Assembly: GCA_947175975.1 (NCBI GenBank)
Contig: CAMWOX010000028.1
Location: 1 to 12,284 of the forward strand
Direction: 5' to 3'
Source of the DNA: an uncultured Ruminococcus sp.
GTDB lineage: Bacteria; Bacillota; Clostridia; Oscillospirales; Ruminococcaceae
DNA: 12,284 bases
Shown here: piece after piece, positions 1 to 7,175 of the stretch
How the letters are laid out: the number at the start of each line of letters is the position of its first letter
Position numbering within the stretch: position 1 is the stretch's first letter
Made by a program: the position numbers and the translations under genes
Notes under the pieces: generated by a model
The model's input: only the letters and a program-made list of their open reading frames with translations
What the model was told of the DNA's origin: nothing
Databases searched by the model: none

Positions 1-11
1 GGATATTATTT

Positions 12-947
12 ATGCAGAACGATGTAGAAAAAATTCTAAAAAGTGTCGGTCAGGTGATCATCGGCAAGGAAGAAACTGTTTTGTTGGCAGTGATTTCTAT
101 GCTTTGTGGTGGACATATTTTATTAGAAGATGTCCCCGGTGTTGGAAAAACACAGCTTGCGGCGGCATTGTCCCGTTCTGTCGGTGGTGAATTTCACAGG
201 ATTCAGTTGACACCAGATATTATGCCGTCAGATATTACCGGCTATTCTGTTGTGAATCAGAAAGATGGATCACTTGAATACAGAGAGGGTGCAGCGGTCT
301 GCAATTTCCTGTTGGCGGATGAGATCAACAGGGCATCCCCGAAAGTACAGTCGGCTTTATTAGAGATTATGGAAGAACACCAAATCAGTCTTGACGGGCA
401 GACACATATCCTGCCTGAGCCGTTTATGGTCATTGCGACACAGAACCCCGTGGAGACTTATGGTACTTATCATTTGCCGGAAGCCCAGATGGATCGGTTT
501 TTTATGAAGATTTCAATGGGCTATCCGACCGCACAGGAAGAGCTTGCAATTTTAGAACGCAATGGTGAGGGTAATCCGATCGGGAATATTTCCCACCCAA
601 TTATTTCCACAGAAGAAGTTTGTACCTTGCAGAAAAAAGTCAATACCGTACAAGTTGCCGATTCCGTGCGTAAGTATATTCTGGCATTAGTCCGTGCTAC
701 TAGAGAAAGTGATTTATCTGCATTGGGTGTCAGTCCTCGTGGGAGTATTGCCTGCTACAAAGCCGTAAGAGCTTCTGCATTCGTGCATAACAGGAGTTTT
801 GTCACACCAGATGATGTGAAAGATCTGGCAGTTCCGGTACTGGCACACAGGATTTTGTTATCGCCGAAAGGCAGGAATACGCTGGGATCTCCGGAAGCTT
901 TTGTCAAGCAGTTACTGGAAACAATCCCTGTTCCGGCGAATGCCTGA
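12..947 (+). CDS. MoxR-family AAA+ ATPase
   Basis: This is a cytoplasmic AAA+ ATPase of the MoxR family, 311 residues, the usual length. Walker A is DVPGVGKT (residues 40-47), Walker B is LLADEIN (100-106), sensor 1 is ATQNP (142-146), the arginine-finger region is MDRFF (160-164) and sensor 2 is SPRG (241-244), so all the ATPase elements are intact. The C-terminal half (about 195-311) is the family's lid domain. MoxR proteins are thought to act as chaperones that remodel partner proteins, commonly VWA or DUF58 proteins encoded next door, as is the case here. Only 11 bases precede the start, so the ribosome binding site and operon promoter cannot be judged; an upstream gene could belong to the same operon. 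The next gene starts 12 bases after the stop, which suggests translational coupling. The family call is certain; the substrate is unknown. Confidence 0.95.
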   Translation: MQNDVEKILKSVGQVIIGKEETVLLAVISMLCGGHILLEDVPGVGKTQLAAALSRSVGGEFHRIQLTPDIMPSDITGYSVVNQKDGSLEYREGAAVCNFLLADEINRASPKVQSALLEIMEEHQISLDGQTHILPEPFMVIATQNPVETYGTYHLPEAQMDRFFMKISMGYPTAQEELAILERNGEGNPIGNISHPIISTEEVCTLQKKVNTVQVADSVRKYILALVRATRESDLSALGVSPRGSIACYKAVRASAFVHNRSFVTPDDVKDLAVPVLAHRILLSPKGRNTLGSPEAFVKQLLETIPVPANA

Positions 948-959
948 TGGTGAAATTAC

Positions 960-2147
960 ATGAATAAATTATCTGCATTCCTAGAACGTTTTAAATTTCT
1001 TTTCGAATTAATTCTGATCTTTGGTATGGCATATGTATTTACGAACTATCTTGATGGTGATATTGGTGTAGTTGTCTGGAGCTTTCTCATTATTGCACCT
1101 TTGCTGTCATTTGTGATCAGTTCTTATACAGTTAAAAAAATGAAAATCAGATTAAAAGCACCGGATTATCTTGCCAAGGGCAGGGAATTTTCAGCTTATG
1201 TGACAACGCAGACAGGGACAAGATTTCCTGCACCGTTCCTGCATTGTTATCTTTCTACGTCTGCAAATCTGATTCAGCAGGATGACAGAGTGATGATCAG
1301 TGCAGTTGGTACACAAGAGCCGTCTGAAATTACCAGCCGGATGACTGCAAAATATGCAGGATTGGGCGTGATCCAGCTGAAAGATCCGGCTGTATATGAT
1401 TATTTAGGGATTTTTGGTTTTGTGATGAAGCGTTTTTCTATTGTTGTTAGAGTTAATGTCATTCCGGAAATTCCGGAGCTGTCGGGTGCAGGAATGATGC
1501 TCCATGCGGTCAGTGATGTGATTCTCACGCAGGATGAGGAAGAAGAATCAGCAGTATCTTTCTCAGCAAAATCCATGCCGGGCTATATTCACAGAGAATA
1601 TGTCGATGGGGATAATCTCCGGCGGATCAACTGGAAGATGTCCGCAAAAAGGCAAAAATTAATGGTGCGGATGGATGAGGCGGCATCTACGACACAGCCG
1701 ACCCTGATCCTGGATCTGCATCCTGAAAATCAGGAGGAAGATCTGAAACGCCGGGAAATCATGATGGAGGGTGCATTAGGATTTCTCATGCTGCTTGTGA
1801 AACAGGGGATTCCTTGTACACTCCGGTTTTCCACAGATCATAACTGGAAATGTTTGTTACTGGAACAAGAAGACGATGTGAGAAATGCGGCACTGGAACT
1901 TGCCGCTGCGGATTTCGTGAATGATTCTCATAGAATGGATTTGAATGCTTTGCAGGAAAAATCTGGTGCCTATTTAATTTATACCACAAAACCGGATGAG
2001 GATCTTGCTATGCAGTTGGCATCTTTCAAGGACAAGGGTTATGTGGCTGCTGTTTGTCCAGTAGGGATCCGTAGTGCCATGCTCTTGGGACTGGATTCCC
2101 TCTGGGAACTGGGTGAAGATTTTGCCATGAAGAACCTGAAAAAGTGA
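960..2147 (+). CDS. DUF58 domain-containing membrane protein
   Basis: This 395-residue protein has two N-terminal membrane segments (about 12-31 and 36-57), then a soluble beta-rich part and a DUF58 core. The DUF58 signature is clear at 208-238: it begins PGYIHREYVDGDNLRRINWK and continues SAKRQKLMVR, matching the family pattern G-x-x-x-R-x-Y-x-x-G-D-x-x-R-x-I-x-W-K. The region after about residue 245 (PTLILDL onward) looks like the VWA-like fold that follows the motif in this family. DUF58 proteins are usually encoded between a MoxR ATPase and a transglutaminase-like membrane protein, exactly the order here. Their biochemical role is not firmly established; a MoxR-remodelled membrane complex acting in envelope biology is an inference. 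The start codon ATG at 960 has only a weak GGTGA upstream, so translation is probably coupled to the ATPase gene. Confidence 0.92.
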   Translation: MNKLSAFLERFKFLFELILIFGMAYVFTNYLDGDIGVVVWSFLIIAPLLSFVISSYTVKKMKIRLKAPDYLAKGREFSAYVTTQTGTRFPAPFLHCYLSTSANLIQQDDRVMISAVGTQEPSEITSRMTAKYAGLGVIQLKDPAVYDYLGIFGFVMKRFSIVVRVNVIPEIPELSGAGMMLHAVSDVILTQDEEEESAVSFSAKSMPGYIHREYVDGDNLRRINWKMSAKRQKLMVRMDEAASTTQPTLILDLHPENQEEDLKRREIMMEGALGFLMLLVKQGIPCTLRFSTDHNWKCLLLEQEDDVRNAALELAAADFVNDSHRMDLNALQEKSGAYLIYTTKPDEDLAMQLASFKDKGYVAAVCPVGIRSAMLLGLDSLWELGEDFAMKNLKK

Positions 2148-2156
2148 GGTGTTTTC

Positions 2157-4427
2157 GTGAGTCTGAAATCAAAATTGCAGAATTTTCTGCAAATACCTAT
2201 TATGCGGAAACTGCGGGAATCTGATGATAGTGATCCTGTACTTGCTTATGCTGGTTTTCTGATTATGACTGTGATGTATTATTATGATACAGACAGGTTT
2301 TTTCTCTATACATTGCTTGCAGTTCCTGCCGGCTGGTGCATGATGAAATTTTATGATTTCGTGGCAAAGCATAAGTGGATTGGTCCGCTGTGCTATCTGG
2401 TTTACATGTTCGCAGGATTGGAACTGATCGGAATGATTATCAACTGGGGACGGAAAGATTATCCAATCAGTTTCCTGGTGTGGTTTCTGACACCACAGAG
2501 TGTTGTTTCATTTTCAGGATGGTACACAGCGGCGATTTATTTGTTAATGCTTGGGTTTCTGACAAGTATTGTCTATTATTTTGCGAAAACCCGATACCGG
2601 ATGAGTATGCAGTTTCTGATTATGCTGATCCCTTTGAGTTTCTATGCAAAAGAAGGTCAGCATATGCCGGCTTTTCTGGTGATTGTCTTACTGGCAAGTT
2701 ATTTTCTGTTAATGATTTACTGCCGGATGCTCCGGGACACGGATAAACAGCGGTATATTCCCAGTTCACAGGGAAAAATTTCAATTGCTATGTATGTGCT
2801 TGCATTTTCTGTATTGGCTTCTGTGATTCTCAAGCCGAAAATTACACCGGACAGAGAATTTATCGATAATGCAATGTCTTACAGCTCCTGGTCGGATATT
2901 CTCATGAATGCGATCAGTATGTTTACGGATACAACAGATAATTCTGTTTCTGTATCGAATAACACAAGAACGATTTATTATGTCAATTCTCCGGAATCTT
3001 TGAGATTGCGGACACAAACATATTCTTACTATAATGGCGATGAAGATTCCTGGAATGTTTCAGAAAGCTATGACAAGCCGTCCGGAGATCTGCAAGAACC
3101 AATGACAGACAAGCCGCAGGATGTCCTGCAAGCCATTCTGGATGCGGCTGCTTTGGATCAGGATTTTGCAGAAACATATGACCTGACGGAATTTGCAGGG
3201 ATGACCCTTCCGGAACAGGATCTCAGAGATTTATATCTCTATACGAAATTTACCACACAGGTTCTGCCGTCTCCGACCAGAACACTGGTGTTAGGCAGTG
3301 AGATTGACAAAGATTATGTAAAGCAAACGCTCATGAATACAGTTGCTGCACCAAGTTTTGCCAATGGTGTTTCTTTACAGTATTATTCTGATACTTATGC
3401 GAAATATGAAGCCGTGAATCCAGTTCTGAGAAAATTATCCAATCAGAATTATCATGATCTGTTGCTCATGGCAATCGAAATTCTGGAAGCCAGAGATCCA
3501 GAACAGGCGGCATTATTAATCCGGGCAGATCGTGAATACAGCAATGCATATTCCTATCTGGATTTCGTGAATGCTGTGGACTTCCAGAGTGATGCCATTG
3601 ATTTGCTTGCACAGGAGATTACAGCCGGCTGTCATTCGGATTTTGAGAAAGCTCAGGCAATTGAGCAGTATTTTATACAGCAGGGTTTTGTCTATGATCA
3701 GAGTTATCAGAAATCCCGTGGCGAGAATGCGGAATCTTTTCTGACGCAGAGCAGGACAGGTGTCTGCTATGAATTTGCTACGGCAATGGTATTATTATGC
3801 CGGAGCGCAGGACTTCCGGCAAGATACACACAGGGTTATAGCTTAAGTGAGTTATATGATTCCAGGATTGATCATCATGAAACAAATTATCTGATTAAAG
3901 TCCGTGATGCACATGCATTCCCGGAAGTATATATTTCTGGCTACGGTTGGCTGAGTTTTGAACCTACTGTGCCCAGCATGGATATTCCGGAACAGTCACA
4001 GGCGGAAAATCAGATTATTATGCAGTGGGGCTTTGTACTATTACTGCTTGCTTTGTTTGCAGGCATGATTTATTGGAAACTTCCAGCAATGCAGGAATTT
4101 TTCTTCCGGAAGAAATTACTTCATATGACACCGCAGCAGTGTGCAACGGCGTTGTTCCAGCACATGCGCCGCCAGCTGCGTTTACCAGACAGTGCAACTG
4201 TGAATGAGCTGGCTTTTCAGTCCCGTTTCTTCTGTCCGGAGAGTGAATTATTTACGGCTCTTGATGTACTGCTCTACAGTCATAAGCAAGCGACAGAATC
4301 AGACATTATGACAACACCACAGCTTGCCAGGACATATCTTCAGTGGCAGGCATCCCGTGAGCAGTTCGAGAAAGAACAGGCGCAAAGACGAAAGCTTGAA
4401 AAACAGCAAAACAAGAAAAATAATTAG
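2157..4427 (+). CDS. Transglutaminase-like multi-pass membrane protein (TgpA type)
   Basis: This 756-residue protein starts with GTG at 2157, chosen because GAGGTG lies five bases upstream and the preceding stop is only nine bases away. About seven hydrophobic segments fall between residues 28 and 226, followed by a large extracytoplasmic part, one further membrane helix (about 621-640) and a cytoplasmic tail rich in Lys, Gln and Glu. The transglutaminase core lies at about 493-605: the catalytic Cys is in GVCYEFATAM (Cys537), the His is in DAHAFPEVYI (His587), and the third position falls in GWLSFEPT, where Glu602 sits in place of the usual Asp of FDPT. The layout matches TgpA-like proteins, which accompany MoxR and DUF58. 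The transamidation or peptidase activity and its substrate are unknown. Residues 230-490 are not assigned to any domain I recognise. Confidence 0.9.
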   Translation: MSLKSKLQNFLQIPIMRKLRESDDSDPVLAYAGFLIMTVMYYYDTDRFFLYTLLAVPAGWCMMKFYDFVAKHKWIGPLCYLVYMFAGLELIGMIINWGRKDYPISFLVWFLTPQSVVSFSGWYTAAIYLLMLGFLTSIVYYFAKTRYRMSMQFLIMLIPLSFYAKEGQHMPAFLVIVLLASYFLLMIYCRMLRDTDKQRYIPSSQGKISIAMYVLAFSVLASVILKPKITPDREFIDNAMSYSSWSDILMNAISMFTDTTDNSVSVSNNTRTIYYVNSPESLRLRTQTYSYYNGDEDSWNVSESYDKPSGDLQEPMTDKPQDVLQAILDAAALDQDFAETYDLTEFAGMTLPEQDLRDLYLYTKFTTQVLPSPTRTLVLGSEIDKDYVKQTLMNTVAAPSFANGVSLQYYSDTYAKYEAVNPVLRKLSNQNYHDLLLMAIEILEARDPEQAALLIRADREYSNAYSYLDFVNAVDFQSDAIDLLAQEITAGCHSDFEKAQAIEQYFIQQGFVYDQSYQKSRGENAESFLTQSRTGVCYEFATAMVLLCRSAGLPARYTQGYSLSELYDSRIDHHETNYLIKVRDAHAFPEVYISGYGWLSFEPTVPSMDIPEQSQAENQIIMQWGFVLLLLALFAGMIYWKLPAMQEFFFRKKLLHMTPQQCATALFQHMRRQLRLPDSATVNELAFQSRFFCPESELFTALDVLLYSHKQATESDIMTTPQLARTYLQWQASREQFEKEQAQRRKLEKQQNKKNN

Positions 4428-4477
4428 AAATGAAAGGAGGATAGAAACATATAGACATATGCGGATAGAAGGTGACA

Positions 4478-4577
4478 AGTGTGTAAAGTCCGAAGATGCC
4501 AGAAATCCTATGGCATAGTTTGTGCTGACTTGACAGCAGGCGGAACTGCGGATGCAGTTGGTCAATGGTAAAACACT
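4478..4577 (+). ncRNA. Putative RNA domain with three consecutive hairpins
   Basis: Three adjacent perfect inverted repeats are visible: ATGCCA (4496-4501) with TGGCAT (4511-4516), TGCTG (4523-4527) with CAGCA (4534-4538), and AACTGC (4544-4549) with GCAGTT (4554-4559, four-base loop GGAT). AGTGT (4478-4482) can pair with ACACT (4573-4577) around all three, giving a four-way-junction-like layout. A direct repeat of GGTAAAA (4567-4573 and 4588-4594, 21 bases apart) follows. The stems are short and no alignment is available, so the structure is a prediction. It could be the upstream half of one larger leader RNA. Confidence 0.4.
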
Positions 4578-4612
4578 CAAAACCAAAGGTAAAATAGTCT
4601 TATATTTTTAAG

Positions 4613-4619
4613 AAAGGAG
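4613..4619 (+). promoter_or_regulatory. Orphan Shine-Dalgarno site AAAGGAG
   Basis: This is a near-ideal ribosome binding site with no ATG, GTG or TTG in the following 30 bases. The nearest real gene starts at 4755, 135 bases away. It may serve that gene if the intervening RNA folds into a compact junction, or it may be chance or a remnant of a lost gene. Confidence 0.4.
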
Positions 4620-4621
4620 TC

Positions 4622-4740
4622 GCTACTCAAGAAAAAAAGAGTATTTACAAAATGGCAGGAATCATGCAATTGTAAATAAATACCGTGGATTACACGGGAA
4701 TTTTCTTGCTATGGGCGTATTTGTCCATATTTTAAGTAGC
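4622..4740 (+). ncRNA. Putative multi-branch RNA element between an orphan Shine-Dalgarno site and the start codon
   Basis: GCTACT (4622-4627) pairs perfectly with AGTAGC (4735-4740) and encloses three hairpins: TATTTACAA (4642-4650) with TTGTAAATA (4670-4678); CCGTG (4683-4687) with CACGG (4693-4697) around GATTA; and TATGGGCG (4710-4717) with TGTCCATA (4722-4729), using two G-U pairs. An alternative hairpin TACTC (4624-4628) with GAGTA (4639-4643) would compete with the closing helix, which is what a switch needs. If the closing helix forms, AAAGGAG (4613-4619) lies two bases before it and the ATG at 4755 lies 14 bases after it. The pairings are read directly from the sequence; the fold and its role are inferred. 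Confidence 0.4.
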
Positions 4741-4754
4741 AAAGATGATAGCGG

Positions 4755-6224
4755 ATGTCATTTTTAAAAGGCAAAGTCAAGGTACTCAGCACAGTTGCAT
4801 CCGTTGTACTTAGCGCAGCACTGTTGGGAAGCTCTTTAATCTACGCTAGTGTGACAAATAACTATAAGAGCTGGAAGCAGACCGGCAGCAGCTGGAGCAG
4901 TATGACATTGGGAACAAACGGGGGAACTGTTGCAAAGTACGGCTGTGCAGTGACCTCTTCTGCCATGCTGATGGTTAAATCCGGTGCGGTAACGGATTCT
5001 GACTTCAATCCGGGTGTTCTGATCGAGTTTTTAAATCAGAACGGCGGTTTTTCAGCAGACGGTGATCTGAACTGGAGCGCATTAGCGTATTATGCACCAG
5101 ATTTCAGATTCGACAGCAGAGTGAATCTGTATGGCACTGACGAGCAGAAAATTCAGAAAGTACAGCAGCTTCTTGCGGATGGCTACTCTGTGATTGCACA
5201 GGTGAAGTATGGAGCGCATTTTGTCGCAGTAGACTATGTGAAAGACTCAGAAATTAGGATGCTCGACCCCGGCAGCCAAAGTACTTCTCTGAATGAAGCA
5301 TACGGTGTGGCAAGTATGACTTCACTGCGCATTTTCAGGACAACAGGGACAGGAAATACAGTATCTTCCGGTGTACAGGATGCTGTACAGAGTGCAGATC
5401 AGGATATAACACCCGAAACAGCACCTGAAACAGCACCGGAGATGATTCCGGAAGTGCCTGCGACCGCACCGGTTGTAGTAACAATTCCTGAAACAGTTCC
5501 TGAGACAGCCCCGGAATTTGTCGCTACAACAGCAGTCGTGAATGCTGAGACAGCTCCGGTAACAGAAACAACAGCAGCGACAACAACAGTCCATGAAGTG
5601 GTAATGTATACAGCACCGCCGATCAGTACAACAACTCCGTTACACGAAGTTGTGATTATTACCAAGGCAACAGAAGAAACAACAACCTGCATTGCAACGC
5701 AGACAGTAAAACCAGAGCTTGCAATGCCATCCGGCGGATCACAGGCTGAAATTCTGATTGATCCGATCGAAGAAGTTCCGGAGAAGATTGACAATCCGCA
5801 GAATGCGGAACAGTCCGGAAATGCTCCGGAAGTACAGGATGTGCAGGATACAGCACAGAACTTGGATAATATCCAAATTGTCTTGCTTGCACCTGCACCG
5901 GAAGTAGCACCAGATGTGAATCCGGAAAATATTGCCCCGACAGAAGAAACCCTTCCGGTTTATGTACCGGAAGAACAGGCAGAAGCTTTCCTGTTCCAGA
6001 TCAAAGAACAGGATCTGTACATGACGGTGAGATTTTATATTCTCAAAGATTTGAGTTTACTGGCTGAACCAGATGCAGATGCGGAGACATTGCAGACAGT
6101 TCCGGCAGGAACATGTCTCGATGTTGTGCAGATAGACAGTGACTTCAAGTGGGGAAAAGTTCGTTATGAGGGTCAGGAAGGCTGGATTTCCTTACGCTCT
6201 GCGAGTTTAACACCGAGCAATTAA
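4755..6224 (+). CDS. Secreted C39-like cysteine peptidase with Pro/Glu/Thr linker and SH3 domain
   Basis: This 489-residue exported protein has a signal peptide at residues 1-31 (basic MSFLKGKVK, hydrophobic stretch to about 30, likely cleavage after IYA). The peptidase C39-like domain (about 36-196) carries the catalytic Cys in KYGCAVTS (Cys64), the His in GAHFVAVDYV (His155) and the Asp in MLDPGS (Asp171). A low-complexity linker (about 200-415) is rich in Pro, Glu, Thr, Ala and Val. The C-terminal domain (about 425-487) is a bacterial SH3 domain, ending in KWGKVRYEGQEGWISL. Secretion plus SH3 suggests a protein acting on or anchored to peptidoglycan or another surface substrate; the cleaved bond is not known. 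An in-frame TAG at 4749 rules out an upstream start. The ATG lacks a good close binding site and follows a long structured leader, which suggests translational control. Confidence 0.85.
   Translation: MSFLKGKVKVLSTVASVVLSAALLGSSLIYASVTNNYKSWKQTGSSWSSMTLGTNGGTVAKYGCAVTSSAMLMVKSGAVTDSDFNPGVLIEFLNQNGGFSADGDLNWSALAYYAPDFRFDSRVNLYGTDEQKIQKVQQLLADGYSVIAQVKYGAHFVAVDYVKDSEIRMLDPGSQSTSLNEAYGVASMTSLRIFRTTGTGNTVSSGVQDAVQSADQDITPETAPETAPEMIPEVPATAPVVVTIPETVPETAPEFVATTAVVNAETAPVTETTAATTTVHEVVMYTAPPISTTTPLHEVVIITKATEETTTCIATQTVKPELAMPSGGSQAEILIDPIEEVPEKIDNPQNAEQSGNAPEVQDVQDTAQNLDNIQIVLLAPAPEVAPDVNPENIAPTEETLPVYVPEEQAEAFLFQIKEQDLYMTVRFYILKDLSLLAEPDADAETLQTVPAGTCLDVVQIDSDFKWGKVRYEGQEGWISLRSASLTPSN
5409..5516 (+). 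repeat. PETAPE-type coding repeats in the peptidase linker
   Basis: Residues 219-254 of the peptidase are built from imperfect copies of P-E-T-A/V-P-E (TPETAPETAPE at the start, IPETVPETAPE at the end). At the DNA level GAAACAGCACC recurs. Further on, the linker carries two HEVV blocks (residues 280-283 and 297-300) within Thr-rich stretches. It is best read as a flexible wall-spanning spacer, a kind of tract prone to copy-number change. Confidence 0.6.
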
Positions 6225-6275
6225 AAATTAATTTTAATTATCATAATTTTTAAATACGAAAACGATTAAGAATCC

Positions 6276-6305
6276 AGAACCGTCGGTAAAAAAACCGGCG
6301 GTTCT
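6276..6305 (+). terminator. Strong hairpin after the C39 peptidase gene, without a U-tract
   Basis: AGAACCGTCGGT (6276-6287) pairs with ACCGGCGGTTCT (6294-6305), twelve pairs including one G-T, around a six-A loop. The bases that follow (GCATGAAATA) are not a U-tract, so this may be an RNA 3'-end stabiliser or a weak terminator rather than a classical one. An A+T-rich inverted repeat, TTAAAAATTA (6221-6230) with TAATTTTTAA (6244-6253), overlaps the stop codon just upstream. Confidence 0.5.
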
Positions 6306-6485
6306 GCATGAAATACGGAGGGCTATCACACTTGTTTGCATAATGCTATGCAGGGATGCAGAGATAAAAAGCTAGGAATGGAGCATATCCTCTCCCTATT
6401 GTATTACAGCATTTCAAATTTGCAGTAAAACGAATAATCTATCCAAAAATGATTGCAAACATAAAAAGAACATTAAGGAGGAATC
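6306..6485. other. Intergenic stretch before the lipoprotein gene
   Basis: No gene is seen here. The stretch holds a small palindrome, TGCATA (6337-6342) with TATGCA (6347-6352), and, at its end, the strong ribosome binding site AAGGAGG (6476-6482) of the next gene. I could not find a promoter with both boxes well matched. Confidence 0.5.
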
Positions 6486-7175
6486 ATGAAAAAGAAGTTA
6501 ATCTTATTCTTAATTTTTGCTGTATCACTATTTGGTGGTTGTGGAAGACAAGATAGTATGACATCTGAGGTTTCGAGTGTAGAATCACAAGATATAGCTG
6601 ATAATTCTGTGTCTGAAATTCCTGATGATGTGCGACAAAAGCTTCAAGCAGCTTTGGATGTAGATCCAATTACCATTCCGGCAGAAGAGTGGACTGCTGA
6701 AACACTTTGTCAGGCGATCTACATAAATGGAGAGCCACTGTCTATTCCTTGTACACTGCATAGTCTTGGAGAAGGATTTGCCATACAGGAAACGGAGGAA
6801 CATCCACTATCTATCAATGAGTCAACCCACCGAGCATCTGCATCAATTACATATTATGGAAACTATATTGGAGGGGTTGTTGTAACAGATTGTGAAAATA
6901 AGGAGGATTTTTATGATGCCCCAATTTGTAAGCTAGTTTTTTCTTTTGAAGATAACCTAGAGATGGATGATATTCCGATTTCTTTGAATGGACTTGGCAT
7001 TCATGCGACTTATAAAGCACAAGCGGAACATTTGGCTTTTATGGATTTGTATGATACGGACGAAGCAACTAGTTATTATAGATATACCAAGAAAATCGAT
7101 GATATTGAAATAAAATGTACCTATAGGGATGATATGCTTAAGATTGTTACAATTGGATTTCTAAATGAGGAATAA
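6486..7175 (+). CDS. Putative lipoprotein of unknown function
   Basis: I do not recognise this 229-residue protein. It begins with a lysine-rich signal peptide, MKKK then a hydrophobic run, ending in SLFGGC with Cys19 as the likely lipidated residue; Phe at -3 is slightly off the usual lipobox, but Gly-Gly before Cys fits. Residues 20-45 are Ser/Asp/Glu-rich, like the spacer after a lipobox. The rest looks like a mixed alpha/beta globular domain with no catalytic motif that I can name. AAGGAGG (6476-6482) precedes the ATG with three bases between. The gene is visibly more A+T-rich and uses ATA, CTA and AGA-type codons more freely than the flanking genes, which may mean a different origin. It sits alone between the wall peptidase and prmA, facing the same way, with an 85-base gap to prmA. 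A surface-associated role is inferred from the signal alone. Confidence 0.75.
   Translation: MKKKLILFLIFAVSLFGGCGRQDSMTSEVSSVESQDIADNSVSEIPDDVRQKLQAALDVDPITIPAEEWTAETLCQAIYINGEPLSIPCTLHSLGEGFAIQETEEHPLSINESTHRASASITYYGNYIGGVVVTDCENKEDFYDAPICKLVFSFEDNLEMDDIPISLNGLGIHATYKAQAEHLAFMDLYDTDEATSYYRYTKKIDDIEIKCTYRDDMLKIVTIGFLNEE

Larger units (their letters stand above)
4428..4754 (+). promoter_or_regulatory. Long structured non-coding leader before the C39 peptidase gene
   Basis: These 327 bases contain no convincing gene. They hold two strong Shine-Dalgarno matches (AAAGGAGG 4433-4440 and AAAGGAG 4613-4619), neither followed by ATG, GTG or TTG at normal spacing, and a series of short perfect inverted repeats described in separate entries. 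The downstream gene at 4755 has only a weak binding site (GATAGCGG) directly before its ATG. No intrinsic terminator follows the transglutaminase gene, so the region may be an intercistronic leader rather than a fresh 5' untranslated region. I did not recognise a known riboswitch consensus. The reading as a regulatory leader is an inference from length, structure and the missing close binding site. Confidence 0.55.

Noticed and set aside
4459..4518. A 19-codon open frame (ATG at 4459) after AAAGGAGG.
   Set aside because: The spacing from the ribosome site is about 18 bases, the peptide has no recognisable feature, and the same bases form a clean hairpin. It could be a leader peptide, but nothing supports it.
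4530..4558. A perfect -35 hexamer TTGACA at 4530-4535 as a promoter for the C39 gene.
   Set aside because: No acceptable -10 box lies 16-19 bases downstream, and the bases are part of two hairpins.
4428..4754. A cyclic-di-AMP (ydaO), cyclic-di-GMP, T-box, lysine, glmS or S-adenosylmethionine riboswitch, or a group I or II intron.
   Set aside because: I looked for the conserved motifs of each and found none; the region is also too short for a complete intron. A covariance search would be needed to exclude divergent members.
5399..5794. A 131-residue open frame on the minus strand opposite the peptidase linker.
   Set aside because: It is low-complexity (Val, Ala, Ser, Thr, Gly) because it mirrors the repetitive coding linker, and has no ribosome site or known features.
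6337..6352. The palindrome TGCATA/TATGCA before the lipoprotein gene as an operator or attachment site.
   Set aside because: It is a single short palindrome with no second copy, no adjacent promoter boxes and no integrase gene.
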